DNA of 5,441 nucleotides from CAZPAN01 sp964428485 (GTDB taxonomy: Bacteria; Actinomycetota; Coriobacteriia; Coriobacteriales; CADBOM01). Below are positions 4,369-5,441 of this stretch, in pieces. Position 1 is the stretch's first letter. The number at the start of each line of letters is the position of its first letter. The DNA is taken from the NCBI GenBank assembly GCA_964428485.1, contig CAYRYP010000077.1, positions 1 to 5,441 of the forward strand. The letters are read 5' to 3'. A model generated the notes under the pieces. That model did not search any database. It was not told the DNA's origin and saw nothing but the letters and a program-made list of their open reading frames with translations. Made by a program: the position numbers and the translations under genes.

Positions 4369-5289
4369 CTACTCGACGTCTTCGGAATCCTCGTCCTCGT
4401 CCTCGCCCTCGTCCTCGGAGCTAGACGATGTGGTGGTCACCGGCTCGTTGAGAGTGATCTCGGAGGTGGGCATCACGTTGCTCGCGCAGTCGATCCCGGT
4501 CCACTTCGCGGCGATGGTGCTCAGGACCCCGTTGCTCTCTATGGTGCTAAGAGCGTCGAGGACGGCATCTGACAGCGTGGTGTTGGTCTGAAGAACCCCG
4601 AGGTAGACGCCGGAGGGGTCGTCGAGGAACGCCGCGTAGCCGACTCCCTCGTAGGACATCGAGAGATAACCGCCCGCCACCGAGTCGGACGCAACATAAT
4701 CAATCTCGTTGTTCACCAGCGCCTCGAAGGCCTCCGAGAGCGAGGTGTAGGTAACCAGGTTGGAGGTTCCGCAGTAAGCGGAGGCTGTCCTAGATGCGAT
4801 GCTGTTGGTGTACGCGCCTATCTTGGAGTTGGTCAGCTGATCAAGGTCGACGCTGGTCCCGTCGGTGTCGAGTCCGAAGAGCGCGGGCCCGTTCTCGAGA
4901 TATGGGCCGATCGTAGCGACCTCAGTGTTCTGGGTCTGGGCAACCGTAATGCTCATGGCGATGTCGATCTCGCCGTCCTGGAGCATGTTGACCACATTCT
5001 CGCCGCTGGTATCGACGATCTCGAGCTGCAGCCCGAGCTCCGTGGCAATGGCCGCAGCTATGTCGACATCCACACCGATGATCTCCCCGCTGGAGATCCC
5101 ACCGAACGGGGCGAGGGTCGAATCGACTCCAACGGTGAGCGTTCCCTCGGTAACGAGACTGGATCCGCTGATCGTGGGCTCGAGCGTCACCTCCTTGCTT
5201 CCCTGCGGCCCGCATCCATAGAGCATTAGACCCGAGCCAAGTGCAAGGGCGGCAAGCGCCGTCGCACCTACGATCCTGGTCCTTCTCAT
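4369..5289 (-). CDS. Extracellular solute-binding lipoprotein, family 3 (probable amino acid ABC transporter)
   Basis: From the ATG at 5289 the protein has 306 residues. The signal is a lipoprotein type: basic MRRTR, a hydrophobic Ala/Leu stretch and the lipobox LYGC with Cys26 as the lipidated residue. The mature part shows the SBP_bac_3 pattern: GTLTVGVDSTLAPFG (49-63), the IIGVDVDIAAAIATELGLQLEI core (70-91), GEIDIAMS (106-113) and NNEIDYVASDSVAGGYL (193-209). Such proteins capture polar amino acids outside the membrane and deliver them to a permease and ATPase, neither of which is in this window. Cys173 and Cys268 might form a disulphide. The last 19 residues are Ser, Glu and Asp (SSSSEDEGEDEDEDSEDVE), unusual for the family. 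A TTG directly upstream (5292) could add one residue. The ATG is preferred because AAGGGG (5300-5295) is five bases from it. hpf follows after 27 bases. Confidence 0.9.
   Translation of the reverse strand: MRRTRIVGATALAALALGSGLMLYGCGPQGSKEVTLEPTISGSSLVTEGTLTVGVDSTLAPFGGISSGEIIGVDVDIAAAIATELGLQLEIVDTSGENVVNMLQDGEIDIAMSITVAQTQNTEVATIGPYLENGPALFGLDTDGTSVDLDQLTNSKIGAYTNSIASRTASAYCGTSNLVTYTSLSEAFEALVNNEIDYVASDSVAGGYLSMSYEGVGYAAFLDDPSGVYLGVLQTNTTLSDAVLDALSTIESNGVLSTIAAKWTGIDCASNVMPTSEITLNEPVTTTSSSSEDEGEDEDEDSEDVE
4389..4418 (-). repeat. Five imperfect CCTCGT hexamers encoding the acidic tail
   Basis: On the plus strand, units CCTCGT, CCTCGT, CCTCGC, CCTCGT and CCTCGG run in tandem. On the coding strand they give the Glu/Asp/Gly run near the C-terminus of the solute-binding protein. 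A six-base unit can expand or contract without changing the frame, so tail length may vary between strains. Confidence 0.8.
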
Positions 5290-5307
5290 CAACTCCCCTT
5301 CTCTCGT

Positions 5308-5336
5308 CCCCTACCCGCGCGCAACGGCGGGAGGGA
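5308..5336 (-). promoter_or_regulatory. GC-rich hairpin just upstream of the solute-binding protein RBS
   Basis: UCCCU-CCCGC pairs with GCGGG-(U)-AGGGG (minus-strand RNA): ten pairs with one bulged base, an eight-base loop and a closing U.G that would be a mismatch on the other strand. It ends seven bases before the AAGGGGAG ribosome binding site, so it could influence translation initiation. There is no T-run after it, which argues against a terminator. Confidence 0.4.
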
Positions 5337-5348
5337 TCTCCTACACCC

Positions 5349-5393
5349 ATTCCCGGATGGTGGCACATAAGCGCCTAAACGTTCCGGGTGAAT
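5349..5393 (-). promoter_or_regulatory. Nested hairpin in the 5' leader of the solute-binding protein gene
   Basis: An outer stem joins AUU-(CA)-CCCGGA with UCCGGG-AAU, nine pairs with a two-base bulge. Inside it, GGCGC pairs with GUGCC around the loop UUAU, with a G.U pair that forms only in minus-strand RNA. With the hairpin at 5308-5336 it would make a two-stem leader of about 100 bases. I recognise no known riboswitch class, and T-box consensus sequences are absent. Confidence 0.35.
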
Positions 5394-5406
5394 GTTCTTC
5401 CTCTGC

Positions 5407-5415
5407 ATACTAACA
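5407..5415 (-). promoter_or_regulatory. Candidate extended -10 promoter for the solute-binding protein-hpf transcript
   Basis: The minus strand reads TGT TAGTAT, an extended -10 with four of six matches to TATAAT. It would start transcription near 5400, ahead of both leader hairpins. The -35 position (GTCAAC at 5435-5430) matches the consensus poorly, so this is tentative. Confidence 0.25.
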
Positions 5416-5441
5416 CTACTTGGGATTTCGTTGACCTAGCC

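Noticed and set aside
5293..5393. T-box or amino acid riboswitch upstream of the transporter gene
   Set aside because: The conserved T-box sequence is not present on the transcribed strand, and the visible leader is too short for a full T-box. The hairpins fit no class I can name.

Overview
The window looks like a bacterial chromosomal segment in which every convincing gene lies on the minus strand. It is a scaffold or draft assembly, because it contains a run of exactly 100 Ns. GC content is moderately high by eye. The order septum-initiator (FtsB/DivIC type) gene, then Ppx/GppA phosphatase, then tRNA-Leu resembles the conserved actinobacterial neighbourhood (in Mycobacterium: eno, ftsB-like Rv1024, DUF501, ppx2). 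Together with the zinc-ribbon membrane protein and the lipoprotein style, this suggests an actinobacterium, perhaps of the Coriobacteriia. That assignment is an inference and was not tested by any search.

Layout in the direction of transcription (right to left). (1) 5293-5441 is a GC-rich leader with two hairpins. (2) 4369-5289 encodes a family-3 type extracellular solute-binding lipoprotein, probably for an amino acid, with an unusual acidic C-terminal tail encoded by a hexanucleotide repeat. (3) Only 27 bases later, 3775-4341 encodes a long-form ribosome hibernation factor (Hpf/RaiA), probably in the same transcript. (4) 3576-3774 is a 199-base non-coding stretch. About half of it folds into consecutive helices, two of which contain G.U pairs that can form only in the minus-strand RNA. 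It may be a terminator or a structured RNA, and it is the most interesting part of the window. (5) 2499-3575 encodes an FtsB/DivIC-like protein with a normal C-terminal core and a roughly 230-residue Ser/Arg-rich N-terminal extension. (6) 2310-2409 is the N gap, flanked by identical 55-base copies. This looks like an assembly join with nothing missing, so ppx follows ftsB by about 70 bases. (7) 1302-2273 encodes a Ppx/GppA-family phosphatase. (8) 1154-1238 is tRNA-Leu(UAA) with an encoded CCA. (9) 18-1064 encodes a four-helix membrane protein with two cytoplasmic-type zinc ribbons joined by a Pro/Ala-rich linker.

The genes fit a housekeeping and stress theme: nutrient uptake, ribosome dormancy, polyphosphate/(p)ppGpp turnover, division-site assembly and a leucine tRNA for the rare UUA codon. 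I see no mobile element, CRISPR array, phage gene or defence system. The novelty lies in the structured non-coding segments, the extended FtsB and the assembly join.
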